Under the pieces are notes generated by a model. That model saw nothing but the letters and a program-made list of their open reading frames with translations. It ran no database searches and was not told where the DNA came from. From Planctomycetota bacterium (GTDB lineage Bacteria; Planctomycetota; Phycisphaerae; SM23-33), in NCBI GenBank assembly GCA_021160865.1, contig JAGHBS010000099.1, positions 1-5,319 of the forward strand: a stretch of DNA of 5,319 nt, read 5' to 3'. Both the position numbers and the translations under genes were made by a program. Below, one piece after another: positions 3,937-5,319 of this stretch (positions within the stretch are counted from its first letter, which is position 1; each line of letters begins with the position of its first letter).

Positions 3937-5319
3937 TTATCTCTCCTGAAATCGCATCTTTGAAAATGGTTCATATGGATATCCTGACCATTGCACGCCC
4001 GCGTTGCTGGAGAACTCCAGCATGTTCAACCGGACACCATGGACCAGCACTGCTAACAAGGCAAGGGCGATGTTGAGACCGTGACCAAACAATAGTACCG
4101 GTACAGCAGCAATCCAGCTGGCAGCCTGTGCTAATTGCCACGATAGCAGATTGAAAGCAGTCGCTATGTAATATGTTGCAATACCCACTGCCATGAGGCG
4201 AACATAACTCATCGTGTCGGAAAATGCTGAAATCGCTGGCATTATTGACGATGCAAGACCGACCCCGAGCATTTTGATAGGATTTTTCGAGGGGTGTGAA
4301 AATAAAACCGCCATTAAGAAACCAGCAGCTGCTGCTGGTAATATCGCAGGATGCCACGGCTTGTTGATGCCAGTGAACAATACCTGCCAGATAATTCCCA
4401 GCATGCCTAATTCGAAAATCGTCCAGCCCAGCTGGGAAAGCGCACGGATGCTCGGGGCGAGCGTCAGGGCGTATCGTAAGTGCGCAATGGCTAAATGGGC
4501 TGCTCCAACAATCAGGCTGATTTTGATAAATAATTCCCTTGCGATTTCGGGATTGGGATTCCAGACAAGCCCGACTGTCATCATCGCCTTACCGATTATC
4601 GCCCAGCCGGTAGTACCTTTCTGCATTGCGGTGAAGTCGGGGACGACCTTTCCGCCTTTCAGTTGTGTAAACCCGCCGACACTGGCGATGTTATCCGGAC
4701 CTATCCCGAAGTAATTTGCGCTAAGCACGCCCCAGATAAGCGTGGTCAAGCCAAATATCAACAGCAGGTTTACCTTTTCGCTGCCGAGTTTGGCAATCAA
4801 CCTTCGACGGAAAATTGTTGCTATGAGGACGAACAATAATCCATAGCCAGCATCACCGATGAGCATGCCCGTGAAGATAGGTAAGGCAATCATGAAGAAA
4901 CCTGAAACATCGAACTCGCGATAGCCCGGTAGGGTCTCGAGGATGTCGAACAATCCCTTAATGGGCCTTGCCCAGCGGGGGTATCGGATGAGGGTAGGTG
5001 GTTCTTCTTCCGGCAGGGCATCGCGCCAATCCACAGCAGCAGGTATTCCGCGAGCGGAAAGTTCTGCTGCGAGCGTATCGACTACATCGGCAGGTGCCCA
5101 GCCCTGAACGGCAAAGAGGACCTCAGCCTTCAGGGCAGAGGCGTGAACCCTGGCGAATTCCAACTCCAGGGCAAGTTCACGCTCACGACGATTCAATGCC
5201 TCAGTAAGATGAGCAAGTTCCCTTAGCCGATTGCTGTCACGGGTTATAGACTGATCAACTTGCTGTGCTTCCTGGCGAATGCTTGGTAAATCACGCTCAG
5301 GTGGAATAAGTTCCTCGGC
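3937..5319 (-). CDS. ntpI: V/A-type ATPase stator subunit I, 5'-truncated by the window edge
   Basis: The frame is open to the right edge, giving 460 visible residues and the true C-terminus. Subunit I is usually 600-700 aa, so about 150-200 N-terminal residues are missing. Visible residues 1-65 are charged and heptad-like, part of the peripheral coiled-coil arm. The TTG at 5196 lies inside this arm, has no ribosome site, and is not the start. The membrane domain begins after P-x-x-W-x-R-P-I-K-G-L-F-D. It includes F-x-G-M-L-I-G-D-A-G-Y-G near visible residue 155, the S-D-T-M-S-Y-V-R-L-M-A-V-G-I-A helix near 367-381 with the essential Arg (about 374) that faces the K-ring carboxylate, and G-H-x-L-N-x-A-L-x-x-L-x-x-x-V-H-x-x-R-L-x-x-L-E-F near 412-435. 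It forms the two ion half-channels against subunit K. Its stop lies 2 nt before ntpK. I followed by K at the operon end matches the E-A-B-D-I-K order of Chlamydiae and spirochaetes. Confidence 0.96.
   Translation of the reverse strand, partial: AEELIPPERDLPSIRQEAQQVDQSITRDSNRLRELAHLTEALNRRERELALELEFARVHASALKAEVLFAVQGWAPADVVDTLAAELSARGIPAAVDWRDALPEEEPPTLIRYPRWARPIKGLFDILETLPGYREFDVSGFFMIALPIFTGMLIGDAGYGLLFVLIATIFRRRLIAKLGSEKVNLLLIFGLTTLIWGVLSANYFGIGPDNIASVGGFTQLKGGKVVPDFTAMQKGTTGWAIIGKAMMTVGLVWNPNPEIARELFIKISLIVGAAHLAIAHLRYALTLAPSIRALSQLGWTIFELGMLGIIWQVLFTGINKPWHPAILPAAAAGFLMAVLFSHPSKNPIKMLGVGLASSIMPAISAFSDTMSYVRLMAVGIATYYIATAFNLLSWQLAQAASWIAAVPVLLFGHGLNIALALLAVLVHGVRLNMLEFSSNAGVQWSGYPYEPFSKMRFQER

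Noticed and set aside
4214..4714. 166-codon plus-strand frame, and the shorter frames at 3462-3752, 3792-4076 and 4998-5207
   Set aside because: They lie antisense within ntpK or ntpI, which have full family signatures.
1..5319. CRISPR array, insertion sequence, integrase or phage genes
   Set aside because: No regularly spaced short repeats, no transposase or recombinase motifs, and no terminal inverted repeats were seen. The only sizeable repeat is the two-copy direct repeat.

Overview
The window appears to come from a bacterial chromosome, possibly of the Planctomycetes/Lentisphaerae/PVC type or a related lineage. Three things suggest this: a V/A-type rotary ATPase whose genes end in I-then-K order (as in Chlamydiae and spirochaetes), a secreted repeat protein with the W-T-G...N-N-W...G-x-P-P amino terminus common in Planctomycetes and Lentisphaerae, and a cupin/AraC regulator. 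The assignment rests on family resemblance only. Every confidently coding gene lies on the minus strand.

Right side (3476-5319): the 5'-truncated stator subunit gene ntpI is followed after 2 nt by the membrane rotor subunit gene ntpK. Together they form the Na+/H+-translocating membrane part of a V-type ATPase. The ring subunit keeps the residues that bind Na+ in Enterococcus hirae NtpK. A tRNA-Pro(UGG) gene follows on the same strand.

Middle (about 1988-3294): this is a rearranged accessory patch bounded by an imperfect direct repeat of about 140 bp. One copy (3152-3294) runs into the 3' end of the tRNA-Pro gene. The other (1988-2134) lies about 1.16 kb away and carries only the last few bases of a tRNA end. 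Between and within the repeats are the 3' remnant of an HD-GYP phosphodiesterase gene on the plus strand, a proline-rich C-terminal fragment joined head-to-head to it on the minus strand, a compact minus-strand unit (consensus promoter, 29-aa ORF, overlapping TTG-started four-helix membrane protein), and a 150-200 nt GC-rich block with several nested long-range stems that looks like a structured RNA. An ORF-less HEARO/omega-RNA-like element is one speculative identity.

Left side (1-1873): an AraC-family regulator with an N-terminal cupin lies upstream of, and on the same strand as, a secreted glycine-rich beta-repeat protein. That protein starts at 758 and runs off the left edge. It has its own candidate promoter in the 119-nt gap, so the regulator may control it, although no operator could be identified.
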